Below are positions 53,976 to 63,444 of a stretch of 64,000 bases of DNA, in pieces (the stretch's first letter is position 1; each line of letters opens with the position of its first letter). The notes below the pieces were generated by a model. It did no database searches and was not told the origin of the DNA. It saw only the letters and a list, made by a program, of their open reading frames with translations. The stretch lies in contig NZ_CALBWS010000002.1 in the NCBI RefSeq assembly GCF_937468385.1, forward strand, positions 214,419 to 278,418, given 5' to 3'. A program made the translations under genes and the position numbers. This DNA comes from Neobacillus rhizosphaerae. Its GTDB lineage: Bacteria > Bacillota > Bacilli > Bacillales > Cytobacillaceae.

Positions 53976-55142
53976 TTATGCATACATTGTCGTTTCTTCT
54001 TGTTGAAAAAAGCTTTTCATTGCATGGAATACATCTGCTTTTTGTTTGAGGATATAATAACGGAAATGTTCATCCTTTATGTTCTTGTAGGCTGACATTA
54101 AGGTTGAATGGCGGTTGTATTGATTTACCTCGCCATAGCCAAACATATTGGATACTTCCATTAATTCTTCTACAAGTTTCACACAGCGGGCATTATCGGA
54201 TGTAAGATTATCACCGTCTGAGAAGTGGAATGGGTAAATGTTGAACTTTCGTGGACTGTATTTGGCATCAATAATTTCAAGGGCTTTGCGGTAAGCGGAT
54301 GAACAAATCGTTCCACCGCTTTCTCCTTTAGAGAAGAAGTCTTCCTCTGTAACGATTTTTGCTTCAGTATGGTGGGCAATAAATTCAATTTCCACCGTTT
54401 CATACTTTGTTCTTAAAAAGCGGGTCATCCAGAAGAAAAAGCTACGGGCCATATATTTTTCCCATATCCCCATGGAACCACTTGTATCCATCATGGCAAT
54501 GACAACAGCTTTCGAATCAGGTTTAACGATTTCATTCCAGGTTTTAAATTTTAAGTCATCCTTGTAAATAGGATGGAATGCCGGTTTTCCGCTCATTGCA
54601 TTTCGTTTAAAAGCAGACATCATCGTTCGCTTTTTATCAATATTTCCCATTAAACCCGTTTTTCGGATATCGTTGAATTCAATGTTTTCAACCAAATGTT
54701 CTTGTTCTTCTTTTTTCTTGAGATTCGGTAGCTCTAACTGCTTAAACAATGCTTCCTCGAGCTCCATTAATGATACTTCTGCCTCAAAATAATCCTCACC
54801 GGCTTGATCCCCTGCTCCTTGGCCCTTACCGGGTGCTTTTTGTCCACTTGAACCGTCACGTGCTACTACGTCACCGACTTGGCTGTCACCGTCCCCCTGG
54901 CCCACGTGTTTGTTTTTGTCATAATTATAACGAATTTTATATTCGTCCAATGAACGAATCGGAATTTTTACCACATCTCGACCATTAGACATAATTATGC
55001 TTTCTTCTGTAATTAGATCTGGAAGATTGTTACGAATTGCCTCCTGGACTTTTTCCTGATGCCGCTGCTGGTCATCGTGGCCTTTACGGTGGAGGGACCA
55101 ATCTTCTCTCGAGATGACAAATTGATGGTTGTTAACTGACAA
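53976..55142 (-). CDS. yhbH: YhbH family sporulation protein (DUF444)
   Basis: 388 residues. N-terminal charged region ([17 protein letters not shown]), a Gly-rich linker (about 85-115), and a VWA-like C-terminal domain with MIDAS sequence [10 protein letters not shown] near 214. YhbH/YeaH proteins are encoded with the PrkA kinase and linked to SpoVR/YcgB in the same pathway; in B. subtilis yhbH is sporulation-expressed. Follows prkA by 255 bases with a terminator between, so it may be transcribed partly on its own. Confidence 0.94.
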   Translation of the reverse strand: MSVNNHQFVISREDWSLHRKGHDDQQRHQEKVQEAIRNNLPDLITEESIIMSNGRDVVKIPIRSLDEYKIRYNYDKNKHVGQGDGDSQVGDVVARDGSSGQKAPGKGQGAGDQAGEDYFEAEVSLMELEEALFKQLELPNLKKKEEQEHLVENIEFNDIRKTGLMGNIDKKRTMMSAFKRNAMSGKPAFHPIYKDDLKFKTWNEIVKPDSKAVVIAMMDTSGSMGIWEKYMARSFFFWMTRFLRTKYETVEIEFIAHHTEAKIVTEEDFFSKGESGGTICSSAYRKALEIIDAKYSPRKFNIYPFHFSDGDNLTSDNARCVKLVEELMEVSNMFGYGEVNQYNRHSTLMSAYKNIKDEHFRYYILKQKADVFHAMKSFFQQEETTMYA

Positions 55143-55343
55143 TGTAAACCCCTCCTTATCAAATTAATCTAATTCAAACCGCACACTTTATTATCAAAGA
55201 CATACAATAACGCGAGTGAAAAATTTTATATAAAATATAGATTACTTTATCCTATGCAGAAACGATAAATAATTTACAAATAATTTCGACAATCGGGTTT
55301 TTGCCTAAAAAAATTGGACAAGTAAACCTTTTGAGGGAAATAG

Positions 55344-55377
55344 AAAAAAAGAGACTGACAGATTCGTTCTGCCAGTC
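55344..55377 (-). terminator. Terminator of prkA
   Basis: GACTGGCAG/CTGTCAGTC stem (one G-T pair), seven-base loop, followed by CTTTTTTTC. Confidence 0.8.
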
Positions 55378-55397
55378 CTCACTATTCTAACTCTCAA

Positions 55398-57293
55398 TTA
55401 TCTATTTAATAAGCTTCCAACATAACGCAACAATTCATTAGCGGATGTCGAGTTGTAGCCATGTTCATCAACGAGCCTGGCAACAACGTTGTTAATTTTC
55501 TTCAACTGTTGTTCATCAGGTGTTTTCGATGAAGTGGTAATCTTAACTACATCTTTTAAATCAGCAAAGAGCTTCTTCTGAATGGCCTCCCGAAGGCGGT
55601 CATGGGAGTTATAGTCAAATCGTTTGCCTTTTCTAGCAAAGGCTGAAATTCTGATTAACACCTCTTCCCTGAAGGCTTTTTTGGCGTTTTCGGAAATACC
55701 AATTTGTTCCTCAATCGATCGCATTAGTTTTTCATCTGGATTAATTTCCTCACCTGTTAACGGATCACGAAGCTTTGCTTTATTACAATAGGCTTCCACA
55801 TTATCAAGGTAATTGTCCATTAATGTTTTAGCAGACTCTTCATACGAATAGACAAATGCTTTTTGGACTTCGTTCTTGGCAATATTATCATACTCTTTCC
55901 TTGCCAAAGAGATATAATTCATATAGCGTTCTCGAAGCTCGGTTGTAATTGACGGATGCTGATCGAGCCCGTCTTTAAGTGATCTTAAAACATCTAATGC
56001 ATTAATAGAAGGTACTTCTTTCCTAATGATGGTGGATGAAATTCGGTTTATCACATAACGTGGGTCAATACCGCTCATGCCTTCATCAGGATATTCCTTT
56101 TTCAGTTCATCAACATCTGCCGAATTAAACCCTTCGACGTTTTCCCCGTCATAGAGACGCATTTTCTTCAGTAAATCAATATCGCCTTTTTTCGGTTCCT
56201 TTAACCGTGTTAGAATGGTAAACATCGCGGCAACCTTTAACGTATGCGGCGCAATGTGGACATCGGAGACATCACTTTCGTTAATCATCTTTTCATAGAT
56301 TCTTTCTTCCTGTGACGCCTTTAGATTATATGGAATCGGCATAACAATAATTCTAGAATGGAGCGCTTCATTTTTCTTATTAGAGATAAAGGAGCGGTAT
56401 TCTGTTTCGTTCGTATGGGCCACGATGAGTTCATCAGCGCTTATTAAGGCAAACCTGCCTGCTTTAAAGTTCCCCTCTTGAGTTAAAGATAGCAAATGCC
56501 AAAGAAATTTCTCATCACATTTCAACATTTCCTGGAACTCCATCATTCCCCGGTTCGCTTTATTAAGCTCCCCATCGAAGCGATATGCCCTTGGATCTGA
56601 TTCAGATCCAAATTCCGCTATCGTGGAAAAATCGATACTTCCTGTTAAATCAGCAATATCTTGTGATTTTGGATCGGATGGACTAAACGTTCCAATTCCT
56701 GTTCGTTTATCTTCAGAGAAAAAGATTCTTTCCACTAATACGTCCTCAATTCGACCACCATATTCTTGTTCGAGACGCATCATGTTCAGCGGTGAAAGAT
56801 TGCCTTCAATCCGAATCCCATACTCATCCTGAAAATCCTTGCGCAAATGATGTGGAATTAAGTGCAGCGGATCCTCGTGCATTGGACATCCTTTGATGGC
56901 AAAAACAGATCCACGATTATTATGTGAATAGCTTTCTAAACCTCTTTTTAACATCGTGACAAGAGTTGATTTTCCTCCGCTTACCGGACCCATTAATAAT
57001 AAAATTCGCTTTCTTACGTCAAGTCTTTTAGCTGCGGGATGAAAGTACTCTTCGACTAGCCGCTCCAGTGACTCTTCTAAACCAAATAATTGATGGCTAA
57101 AGAAGTTGTATCTTTTCGTCCCCTTTTCTTCTTCAATGCCAGCATCCTTAATCATATTATAAACTCGAGAATGTGCAGATTGTGCTACCCATGGCTTTTC
57201 CCTTAACATCAGTAAATAATCAGCAAACGAGCCTTCCCAACGGAGTTTCTCCTCTTCTTCACGATACATCTCGATTTTTTTTAAAATATCCAT
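55398..57293 (-). CDS. prkA: PrkA AAA+ ATPase/serine protein kinase
   Basis: 631 residues, as B. subtilis PrkA. N-terminal AAA domain with Walker A GPVSGGKST (102-110), Walker B-like ...LLSLTQEGNF... near 265-285, and a C-terminal PrkA domain (about 380-600). Described as a sporulation kinase or Lon-like ATPase; YeaG is the E. coli relative. Forms a unit with YhbH and, functionally, SpoVR. AGGGGGAGGG upstream of ATG. Confidence 0.96.
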   Translation of the reverse strand: MDILKKIEMYREEEEKLRWEGSFADYLLMLREKPWVAQSAHSRVYNMIKDAGIEEEKGTKRYNFFSHQLFGLEESLERLVEEYFHPAAKRLDVRKRILLLMGPVSGGKSTLVTMLKRGLESYSHNNRGSVFAIKGCPMHEDPLHLIPHHLRKDFQDEYGIRIEGNLSPLNMMRLEQEYGGRIEDVLVERIFFSEDKRTGIGTFSPSDPKSQDIADLTGSIDFSTIAEFGSESDPRAYRFDGELNKANRGMMEFQEMLKCDEKFLWHLLSLTQEGNFKAGRFALISADELIVAHTNETEYRSFISNKKNEALHSRIIVMPIPYNLKASQEERIYEKMINESDVSDVHIAPHTLKVAAMFTILTRLKEPKKGDIDLLKKMRLYDGENVEGFNSADVDELKKEYPDEGMSGIDPRYVINRISSTIIRKEVPSINALDVLRSLKDGLDQHPSITTELRERYMNYISLARKEYDNIAKNEVQKAFVYSYEESAKTLMDNYLDNVEAYCNKAKLRDPLTGEEINPDEKLMRSIEEQIGISENAKKAFREEVLIRISAFARKGKRFDYNSHDRLREAIQKKLFADLKDVVKITTSSKTPDEQQLKKINNVVARLVDEHGYNSTSANELLRYVGSLLNR

Positions 57294-57490
57294 AATGCCC
57301 TCCCCCTGTAGCTTAATCAGAGACGATTAATATAATCTATGCGCTTAGGAACTTGAACATGCGTAACCAAGAAGAGATCCTCTTTATCTTTTTTATTCCG
57401 ATAAAAGAATCTTATCCTTTTCATTTTTTAAAGTTAGGCTATAATAAAACTATATGTGTAAATTGTATGACGAAGGGGGCAATACATAAA

Positions 57491-57583
57491 ATGAACACTT
57501 TCATCGTTATTTTAGTAATGGTTGCATTCTTATCGGCAATCTTCACTGCAGGGTATAATGATAAGCCGGGATCAAGTAAATAA
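57491..57583 (+). CDS. 30-residue single-helix membrane peptide
   Basis: ATG with GAAGGGGGC nine bases upstream and TATAAT (57441) preceded by TTTTCA 16 bases before, so expression is likely. The sequence is a hydrophobic helix (about 3-20, TFIVILVMVAFLSAIFTAG) followed by YNDKPGSSK. I do not recognise it. A longer in-frame reading starts further upstream without a ribosome site. Lies alone between prkA and trmL, sharing the terminator below. Confidence 0.6.
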   Translation: MNTFIVILVMVAFLSAIFTAGYNDKPGSSK

Positions 57584-57589
57584 GTATAC

Positions 57590-57617
57590 AAAAAAAAGCT
57601 GCCTCGGGCAGCTTTTT
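57590..57617. terminator. Bidirectional terminator between small peptide gene and trmL
   Basis: AAAAAGCTGCC/GGCAGCTTTTT with a three-base loop; good T runs on both strands. Confidence 0.9.
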
Positions 57618-57621
57618 ACGT

Positions 57622-58095
57622 TTATTTTAAATGTGAATAGTCTTGCTGCCTTAATGCTTCGTAAATAAGGATAGCCGCTGTATTAGATAGATTTAAGGAA
57701 CGAATATTATCATTCATTGGAATCCTTAGGCTTACTTCTTTATTCTTTTCAATAACGTCTTTTGGAAGGCCGGTTGTTTCCCGTCCAAAAATAAAATAAT
57801 ACTCTTTGCTTGGATCACTATAATCAAATGTACTATGTGGCTTTTTTCCGAATTTCGTCAGATAGAAAAATTCACCACCAGCATTTCTTTCATAAAATTC
57901 ATCTAAAGAATCATAATAGACAATATTTACAAATTGCCAATAATCCAAACCAGCTCTTTTTAACATCTTGTCATCAGTTGAAAAACCTAACGGCCGAATT
58001 AAATGTAACGTGGTATCTGTACCGGCGCAAGTCCGGGCAATGTTCCCAGTATTAGAAGGAATTTGTGGTTGATATAAAACTACATGGATTGACAC
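57622..58095 (-). CDS. trmL: tRNA (cytidine34-2'-O)-methyltransferase
   Basis: 157 residues from GTG 58095, giving MSIHVVLYQPQIPSNTGNIART; GAGGTG lies six bases upstream, and the other GTG (58104) overlaps it. SPOUT family: NTGNIARTC near 16, FGRETTGLP near 100 (trefoil-knot AdoMet site) and IPMNDNIRSLNLSNTAAI near 127. Methylates the wobble base of tRNA-Leu isoacceptors. B. subtilis calls it cspR. Confidence 0.94.
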   Translation of the reverse strand: MSIHVVLYQPQIPSNTGNIARTCAGTDTTLHLIRPLGFSTDDKMLKRAGLDYWQFVNIVYYDSLDEFYERNAGGEFFYLTKFGKKPHSTFDYSDPSKEYYFIFGRETTGLPKDVIEKNKEVSLRIPMNDNIRSLNLSNTAAILIYEALRQQDYSHLK

Positions 58096-58219
58096 GAATT
58101 TCACCTCGAATAAAAACTTTAAAAAGCAATTATACCACTCCGATTAATCCTTATAAAGAAAACTAGCCGACTGCGAAGCTCATGCTCATGCATTTTTCCT
58201 ATCGGCATAGAAAGAAACA

Positions 58220-59092
58220 TCACTCAACAATGGTATAAAACTTATATTTGATATTCGGTGTATAGGCCGAAGAATCCTCATAGGCCCAGTACCTCATCCG
58301 GCTATTGTAGGTATGGGCATTAACTAATGGCATCCCGTTGGCATCTTTGCCAGTAACAATTGTATTATGATTGAAACGGCCGTCCCCTTCAAAATCGTAG
58401 CAAATGACATCTCCCAATAACAACTGATCAGGACTGCTAACTTCCCTAGCTCGTAGGCCACTTTTAGAATTAGATAAATATGACCTTAAGGAGTTTGCCA
58501 CAGCCCAGCTATAACTCCAATTGTTATTTTGATGCCACCAGCCTGTTCCCCTGTTTGGATGGCCTCTCATCGGGGCACCGCCAACATGAAGGCATTGAGA
58601 AATGAAGTTGGTACAATCCACTTCAAACTTTTTGTAGGCAGAATTATAGCTATTCCACCAGCGCTCTGCATATTGGACAGCTTTTAAACGATTATATTGA
58701 TAGCTTAGCCGCTCTTCATTTTCCTCAAAGAGTGGTATCGATTGTACCTTCTGAGGTTCCTGATAATCCTTATACTTTATTTCCTCATCCATTACCAATG
58801 CCTCTTGATACAACTTTGCCAGCCTTTCTTCCACTTCTTCTTCCAAATAAAGCATACCTTTTTGTTTAATTAAATATTGATAATGGGCAAGGTATTTGAC
58901 TATTTGAAACTCGCCATCGTCAGATTTCTCTATGATTTTGCCAGTTGCTTTGACTTTAACTATCTCTGCAGACCGTCTTGCCATTGTTGCTTGTTTTTTT
59001 TCAGCCTTCGGAAAAAATACCTTGTGACTTCTTTTATCAGACACAAATTGATATACCCTAGTATCAAAAAGCTCCTGAAACGATTTTTTCAA
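58220..59092 (-). CDS. yhbB: amidase-domain protein (YhbB-like)
   Basis: 290 residues from TTG 59092; AAAGGGGGGG ends four bases upstream, and earlier in-frame ATGs lie in this site. The C-terminal half is an Amidase_6 domain with VDCTNFISQCLHVGGAPM (Cys near 165) and the His and Asn/Asp near the end (GRFNHNTIVTGK, NAHTYNSR). The N-terminal half is helical and charged. Intracellular localisation is likely, as no signal peptide is seen. Probable role in sporulation-associated peptide cleavage is inference. Confidence 0.85.
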   Translation of the reverse strand: MKKSFQELFDTRVYQFVSDKRSHKVFFPKAEKKQATMARRSAEIVKVKATGKIIEKSDDGEFQIVKYLAHYQYLIKQKGMLYLEEEVEERLAKLYQEALVMDEEIKYKDYQEPQKVQSIPLFEENEERLSYQYNRLKAVQYAERWWNSYNSAYKKFEVDCTNFISQCLHVGGAPMRGHPNRGTGWWHQNNNWSYSWAVANSLRSYLSNSKSGLRAREVSSPDQLLLGDVICYDFEGDGRFNHNTIVTGKDANGMPLVNAHTYNSRMRYWAYEDSSAYTPNIKYKFYTIVE

Positions 59093-59179
59093 ATTTCCCC
59101 CCCCTTTCATTTCATACATATGAAAGAAAGGAGATTTTAAAACAAAAAGCACAGGCGCCTTCGGAACAAGAACAGCTTG

Positions 59180-60310
59180 TTAACGGTAAAAATTTAATCC
59201 TTTTTCTATTTCATTAACCACTTCTTTATCCGTTTCATGCATTTGCGCTCTTTTTAGTGCTGTCAAAGCCATTTCCCCGCCAATTTTTCCAAGTGCCCAG
59301 GCAGCCGTTCCTCTCGATACAGGACTTGCTTCATTCTCTAGAATCTCAATTAAATTAGGAACTGCTGTATCATCCTTAAAATGGGCCAGTGCCATGATGG
59401 CATTCCTTTGAATCGGCTTCTTCCCCCTCCACGAACCTGCCACATAGCCAAATTTATTCTTAAACTCACGGTTGCTTAATTTTAATATGGATTTTAACAA
59501 TGGTTTAGCAACTTCAGGATCTGGTTCCATTTCGTCATGGAAATGAAAGTTCTTCCCTTTATTATGCGGACAAGCCGTTTGACAGGAATCACATCCATAT
59601 ACACGGTTACCGATCTTATCTCTAAATTCATCTGGAATGAACCCTTTCGTTTGCGTTAAAAAAGAAATACAGTGTTGGGCATTAATTTGTCCCCCCTGAA
59701 CCAAAGCACCTGTCGGACAAGCCTCCAAACACTTTGTACATGACCCACATTGATCTTCAATCGGTGTATCCGGTTCAAATGGGAGGCTAGTAATCATTTC
59801 ACCAATATAAACAAAGGAGCCAAACTCCGGGGTTATAATGGCGCAATTTTTCCCGCTCCAGCCAATTCCTGCTCTTTCGGCAACTGCTCGGTCAGATAGT
59901 TCCCCAGTATCAACCATTGATTTCAGTTTTGCTTCCGGTGCCTCTGTTATTATAAACTCTTCTAGTTTTTTCAGTTTGTCCTTAAGAATATGATGATAGT
60001 CCAGCCCCCAAGAGGCCCGGCTGAATATTCCTCTTCGCTCTCCTTTTTTCCCTTCCACACGTACGTTCATTTTGGCTGGATAGGCTAGCGCGATGGAGAT
60101 GATTGAACGAGGTTCAGCAAGTAATAATGAAGGTGTTACCCTTTTTTCAATGTCCGGTTCTTCAAATCCAGACTGATAGCCAAGTTCCTGTTGTCTGATT
60201 AAGCGATATTTCAATTCTGTAAATGGTTCAGCAGTTGTAAACCCGATCTTATCTATCCCAAGTTCTTTACAATAAGAGATGAGCTCTTCCTTTAATTTTC
60301 GAATATCCAT
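59180..60310 (-). CDS. queG: epoxyqueuosine reductase
   Basis: 376 residues. Reduces epoxyqueuosine to queuosine in tRNA using cobalamin and two 4Fe-4S clusters. N-terminal cobalamin-binding region, then CGSCTKCLEACPTGAL (about 188-203) and GCDSCQTACPHNKG (about 240-253), and C-terminal HEAT-like repeats (about 305-370: AIMALAHFKDDTAVPNLIEI). GGAGG before the ATG. The gene just downstream is yhbB. B. subtilis yhbA is the orthologue by neighbourhood. Confidence 0.95.
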   Translation of the reverse strand: MDIRKLKEELISYCKELGIDKIGFTTAEPFTELKYRLIRQQELGYQSGFEEPDIEKRVTPSLLLAEPRSIISIALAYPAKMNVRVEGKKGERRGIFSRASWGLDYHHILKDKLKKLEEFIITEAPEAKLKSMVDTGELSDRAVAERAGIGWSGKNCAIITPEFGSFVYIGEMITSLPFEPDTPIEDQCGSCTKCLEACPTGALVQGGQINAQHCISFLTQTKGFIPDEFRDKIGNRVYGCDSCQTACPHNKGKNFHFHDEMEPDPEVAKPLLKSILKLSNREFKNKFGYVAGSWRGKKPIQRNAIMALAHFKDDTAVPNLIEILENEASPVSRGTAAWALGKIGGEMALTALKRAQMHETDKEVVNEIEKGLNFYR

Positions 60311-60426
60311 ATCGCAGGACCTCCTTTCATTGAGGTAATTATATTTTGATGCTTGGATTGTTTAAATTATTGATTACACATCTATTTATGATAAACTATT
60401 TTCATCTAGTTTTGGAGGTGGAATCG

Positions 60427-61098
60427 TTGGAAATTCAACTTTCATTGGAATTAATCGAGCTAATTCCTAGTTTAAAGCTGGGAGTTATTGAATACAAAAA
60501 TATTGTCGTTGGAGCTTCTCCGCAAATGCTCAGAGGAAGACTGCAGCTTTTTCAGGAATCTATCTATTTTGATCTAGAGAATAAAAATGTTACCGACCAG
60601 CCTGGAATTAAAGAATGGCGGAACGTTTTTAAAACAATTGGTAAGGATCCAAACCGGTATCGTCATTCTGCGGAGGCATTATATAGAAGAGTTCAAAAGC
60701 AAAATTATCTATCGTCCGTTCAAAGCGCCATTGATATTAATAATTTTTTCTCTCTTCAATATCAAGTACCGATTGGAATTTACGACCGTGATCTGTTACA
60801 AGGAGCCGTGGAAATACGAGTGGGAATGGATGGCGAGGAATACATAGGATTAAACGGGAGAACAAACTCCTTAAGTCATCTTATCCTCTCTTCTGACCAG
60901 AATGGACCGTTTGGTAGCCCTTTTGTCGATTCGAACAGAACCCCCGTAACTTTTAACACTAAGAACGCCTTGCAAATCATTTATTTAAGACCATCAACTG
61001 ATATAGAAAATGCGAGGAAGCTGACAGAATCTTTAATGAACATGTTTATACAATTACACGGAGGGGAAGCTTCCTTCCGAATTCTTGGATGCCAGTAA
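60427..61098 (+). CDS. B3/B4 domain protein (PheRS beta-like editing fold)
   Basis: 223 residues from TTG 60427, which has GGAGGTGG five bases upstream; the long upstream reading from 60346 is hydrophobic and less likely to be coding. B3/B4 fold of phenylalanyl-tRNA synthetase beta chain, with IKEWRNVFKTIGKDPNRYRHS and EYIGLNGRTNSL as recognisable segments. Free-standing B3/B4 proteins are poorly characterised; tRNA or aminoacyl editing is only suggested by fold. Divergent from queG. The stop codon lies in its terminator loop. Confidence 0.82.
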   Translation: MEIQLSLELIELIPSLKLGVIEYKNIVVGASPQMLRGRLQLFQESIYFDLENKNVTDQPGIKEWRNVFKTIGKDPNRYRHSAEALYRRVQKQNYLSSVQSAIDINNFFSLQYQVPIGIYDRDLLQGAVEIRVGMDGEEYIGLNGRTNSLSHLILSSDQNGPFGSPFVDSNRTPVTFNTKNALQIIYLRPSTDIENARKLTESLMNMFIQLHGGEASFRILGCQ

Positions 61099-61111
61099 GG
61101 CATCTTTTTTT
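61088..61111 (+). terminator. Terminator of the B3/B4 gene
   Basis: GATGCC/GGCATC stem, loop AGTAA containing the stop codon, then seven T residues. Confidence 0.8.
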
Positions 61112-61193
61112 ACTATAAGCTCAAGCGCACGTTTAGCCATTTCTACTCGTCAGTAATCTAGCTAAAGGTTTAAATTTCTTAATCCTTAACAAT

Positions 61194-61240
61194 AGAAAAA
61201 ACGCAATGCATCGTTCTCCTATGTAACGATACACTGCGTT
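61194..61240 (-). terminator. Terminator of tRNA-Gly
   Basis: AACGCAGTGTATCGTT pairs with AACGATGCATTGCGTT (two mismatches) around a nine-base loop; minus strand ends TTTTTTCTA. Confidence 0.85.
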
Positions 61241-61252
61241 AGTTAATATGTA

Positions 61253-61326
61253 TGGAGCGGGTGATGGGAATCGAACCCACTACATCAGCTTGGAAGGCTG
61301 AGGTTTTACCAGTAAACTACACCCGC
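61253..61326 (-). tRNA. tRNA-Gly (TCC)
   Basis: 74 bases with encoded CCA end; anticodon TCC in loop CTTCCAA. Own promoter upstream (61373-61401) and own terminator. Confidence 0.95.
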
Positions 61327-61372
61327 ATTTAGATGAATATATGACAATTTCATGAATCAACTGACCTTTACA

Positions 61373-61401
61373 ATAATACACACCTTTTTTACTATCGTCA
61401 A
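61373..61401 (-). promoter_or_regulatory. tRNA-Gly promoter
   Basis: Minus-strand -35 TTGACG (61396-61401), 17-base spacer, -10 TATTAT (61373-61378); near-ideal sigma-A promoter about 47 bases before the tRNA. Confidence 0.8.
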
Positions 61402-61454
61402 GAGGATTTGCGAATTTTGTCGAATTTTCCTGGATCGCGGTGGATTCTTTTTTG

Positions 61455-61930
61455 GTTACTACGTAGAACCCTTCTACATCGACTTTTGCTCTCTTTTTTC
61501 GGGCGAATACCTACGTAGAGCACTTCTACTTCGGTTTTGCTCTCTTTTTTCATGAGAATACCTACGTAGAGCCCTTCTACATCGGCTTTTGCTCTCTTTT
61601 TTCGGGCGAATACCTACGTAGAGCACTTCTACTTCGGTTTTGCTCTCTTTTTTCATGAGAATACCTACGTAGAGCCCTCCTACATCGACTTTTGCTCTCT
61701 TTTTTCGGAAGAATACCTACGTAGAGCGCTTCTACATCGGCTTTTGCTCTCTTTTTTCGGGGGAATGCCTACGTAGAGCGCTTCTACATCGGCTTTTGCT
61801 CTCTTTTTTCGGAAGAATACCTACGTAGAGCGCTTCTACATCGGCTTTTGCTCGGCTATTTTAACGGAACACCTACCTAGAACCCTTCTACTTCGGCTTT
61901 TGCTCTCTTTTTTCTGGAGAAAGCCTACGC
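61455..61930. repeat. 51-52-bp tandem repeat, about nine copies
   Basis: Units carry CCTACGTAGAG, a variable C/A/G base, CTTCTAC(A/T)TCGG, TTTTGCTCTCTTTTTTC and a variable GGGCGAA, ATGAGAA or GGAAGAA end. Copies 2 and 4 are nearly identical, and the last ones are degenerate, so the array is still being homogenised. Each copy has the palindrome CTACGTAG (TACGTA core). On the minus strand it stays open for 60 codons in one frame, but repeats with 51-base units do that easily. Function unknown. Confidence 0.85.
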
Positions 61931-62023
61931 ATTTGTACGTCTTTCCATTTTAAATTACTCTCTACTTAATGGCAGGCACGCACACGATTTTATATCCAAG
62001 ATATTTTTCTAAGTATCGTATTG

Positions 62024-62065
62024 AAAAAAAAAACGTTCCTTACAATATGTAAGAAACGTTTTTTT
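62024..62065 (-). terminator. Terminator of the rRNA-tRNA operon
   Basis: AACGTTTCTTAC-like 11- to 12-base stem (62032-62043 with 62049-62060, one mismatch), five-base loop, and nine or more T residues on the minus strand. Confidence 0.9.
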
Positions 62066-62092
62066 AATCGCATTGGCAAGCGATTGTCTAGA

Positions 62093-62174
62093 TACCGGTG
62101 GTCGGGGTCGAACCGACACTCCTCACGGAACACGATTTTGAGTCGTGCGCGTCTGCCAATTCCGCCACACCGGC
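62093..62174 (-). tRNA. tRNA-Leu (CAA)
   Basis: 82 bases, long variable arm, anticodon CAA; CCA not encoded. Last tRNA of the operon. Confidence 0.95.
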
Positions 62175-62198
62175 GTATTAAAATGTTAGGTAAAGCAA

Positions 62199-62284
62199 TG
62201 CCGAGGACCGGAATCGAACCGGTACGGTAGTCACCTACCGCAGGATTTTAAGTCCTGTGCGTCTGCCAGTTCCGCCACCCCGGC
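62199..62284 (-). tRNA. tRNA-Leu (TAA)
   Basis: 86 bases, long variable arm, anticodon TAA; CCA not encoded. Confidence 0.95.
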
Positions 62285-62328
62285 GAAATCTAAATACCTA
62301 TTCTTATCCATACTCAACATAAGTTTTA

Positions 62329-62402
<74 letters not shown>

Positions 62403-62410
62403 GTAAATTA

Positions 62411-62485
62411 TGGAGCGGAAGACGGGATTCGAACCCGCGACCCCCACCTTGGCAAGGTGGTGTTCTACCACTGAACTACTTCCGC
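62411..62485 (-). tRNA. tRNA-Gly (GCC)
   Basis: 75 bases including CCA; anticodon GCC. Confidence 0.95.
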
Positions 62486-62489
62486 AAAA

Positions 62490-62564
62490 TGGCTGGGCTA
62501 GCTGGATTTGAACCAACGCATGTCGCAGTCAAAGTGCGATGCCTTACCGCTTGGCTATAGCCCA
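62490..62564 (-). tRNA. tRNA-Gln (TTG)
   Basis: 75 bases including CCA; anticodon TTG. Confidence 0.95.
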
Positions 62565-62605
62565 AGGATACTATATATAAGTGAATCCCTTTTATAAGAT
62601 TATTA

Positions 62606-62682
62606 TGGGGCGACTGATGGGAATCGAACCCACGAATGCCTGAACCACAATCAGGTGCGTTAACCACTTCGCCACAATCGCC
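62606..62682 (-). tRNA. tRNA-His (GTG)
   Basis: 77 bases including the extra 5' G (-1) opposite C73 and the CCA; anticodon GTG. Confidence 0.95.
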
Positions 62683-62696
62683 ATAATTAAATTAAT

Positions 62697-62770
62697 TGGC
62701 AGGGGTAGTAGGAATTGAACCCACACCAAAGGTTTTGGAGACCTTCGTTCTACCTTTAAACTATACCCCT
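62697..62770 (-). tRNA. tRNA-Trp (CCA)
   Basis: 74 bases including CCA; anticodon CCA. Confidence 0.95.
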
Positions 62771-62774
62771 AAAA

Positions 62775-62859
62775 TGGTGGAGGGGGACGGATTCGAACCG
62801 CCGAACCCGGAGGGAGCGGATTTACAGTCCGCCGCGTTTAGCCACTTCGCTACCCCTCC
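62775..62859 (-). tRNA. tRNA-Tyr (GTA)
   Basis: 85 bases including CCA and a long variable arm; anticodon GTA. Confidence 0.95.
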
Positions 62860-62887
62860 ACATATAATATACACAATTGCCAGCTTA

Positions 62888-62963
62888 TGGTGCCGGCGAG
62901 AGGACTTGAACCCCCAACCTACTGATTACGATTCAGTTGCTCTACCAGTTGAGCTACACCGGC
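62888..62963 (-). tRNA. tRNA-Thr (CGT)
   Basis: 76 bases including CCA. Anticodon loop ATCGTAA gives CGT, a choice for ACG codons; most Bacillus operons would be expected to carry TGT, so this base should be verified. Confidence 0.9.
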
Positions 62964-63011
62964 ATACATTTTTCTAAATCTAATTTAGATTTAAAAATAT
63001 TGAATCAAAAG

Positions 63012-63087
63012 TGGTGGCTCAGGACGGAATCGAACCGCCGACACAAGGATTTTCAGTCCTTTGCTCTACCGACTGAGCTACTGAGCC
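63012..63087 (-). tRNA. tRNA-Phe (GAA)
   Basis: 76 bases including CCA; anticodon GAA. Confidence 0.95.
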
Positions 63088-63093
63088 AACAAA

Positions 63094-63170
63094 TGGCGGT
63101 CTGGACGGGACTCGAACCCGCGACCTCCTGCGTGACAGGCAGGCATTCTAACCAACTGAACTACCAGACC
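63094..63170 (-). tRNA. tRNA-Asp (GTC)
   Basis: 77 bases including CCA; anticodon GTC. Confidence 0.95.
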
Positions 63171-63173
63171 GAA

Positions 63174-63247
<74 letters not shown>

Positions 63248-63272
63248 ACAATAAAAATATTTTTTTTGAAAA

Positions 63273-63348
63273 TGGTGGAGGATGACGGGATCGAACCGCC
63301 GACCCTCTGCTTGTAAGGCAGATGCTCTCCCAGCTGAGCTAATCCTCC
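63273..63348 (-). tRNA. tRNA-Val (TAC)
   Basis: 76 bases including CCA; anticodon TAC. Confidence 0.95.
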
Positions 63349-63352
63349 AAAA

Positions 63353-63427
63353 TGGTGACCCCTACGGGATTCGAACCCGTGTTACCGCCGTGAAAGGGCG
63401 GTGTCTTAACCGCTTGACCAAGGGGCC
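63353..63427 (-). tRNA. tRNA-Glu (TTC)
   Basis: 75 bases including CCA; anticodon TTC. Confidence 0.95.
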
Positions 63428-63444
63428 ATATCGAAAATGTTTTA

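Noticed and set aside
61474..61656. 60-codon minus-strand frame in the tandem repeat (KKESKSR-type repeats)
   Set aside because: Explained by the repeat unit being 51 bases (divisible by three); copies of 52 bases break the frame and no ribosome site is present.
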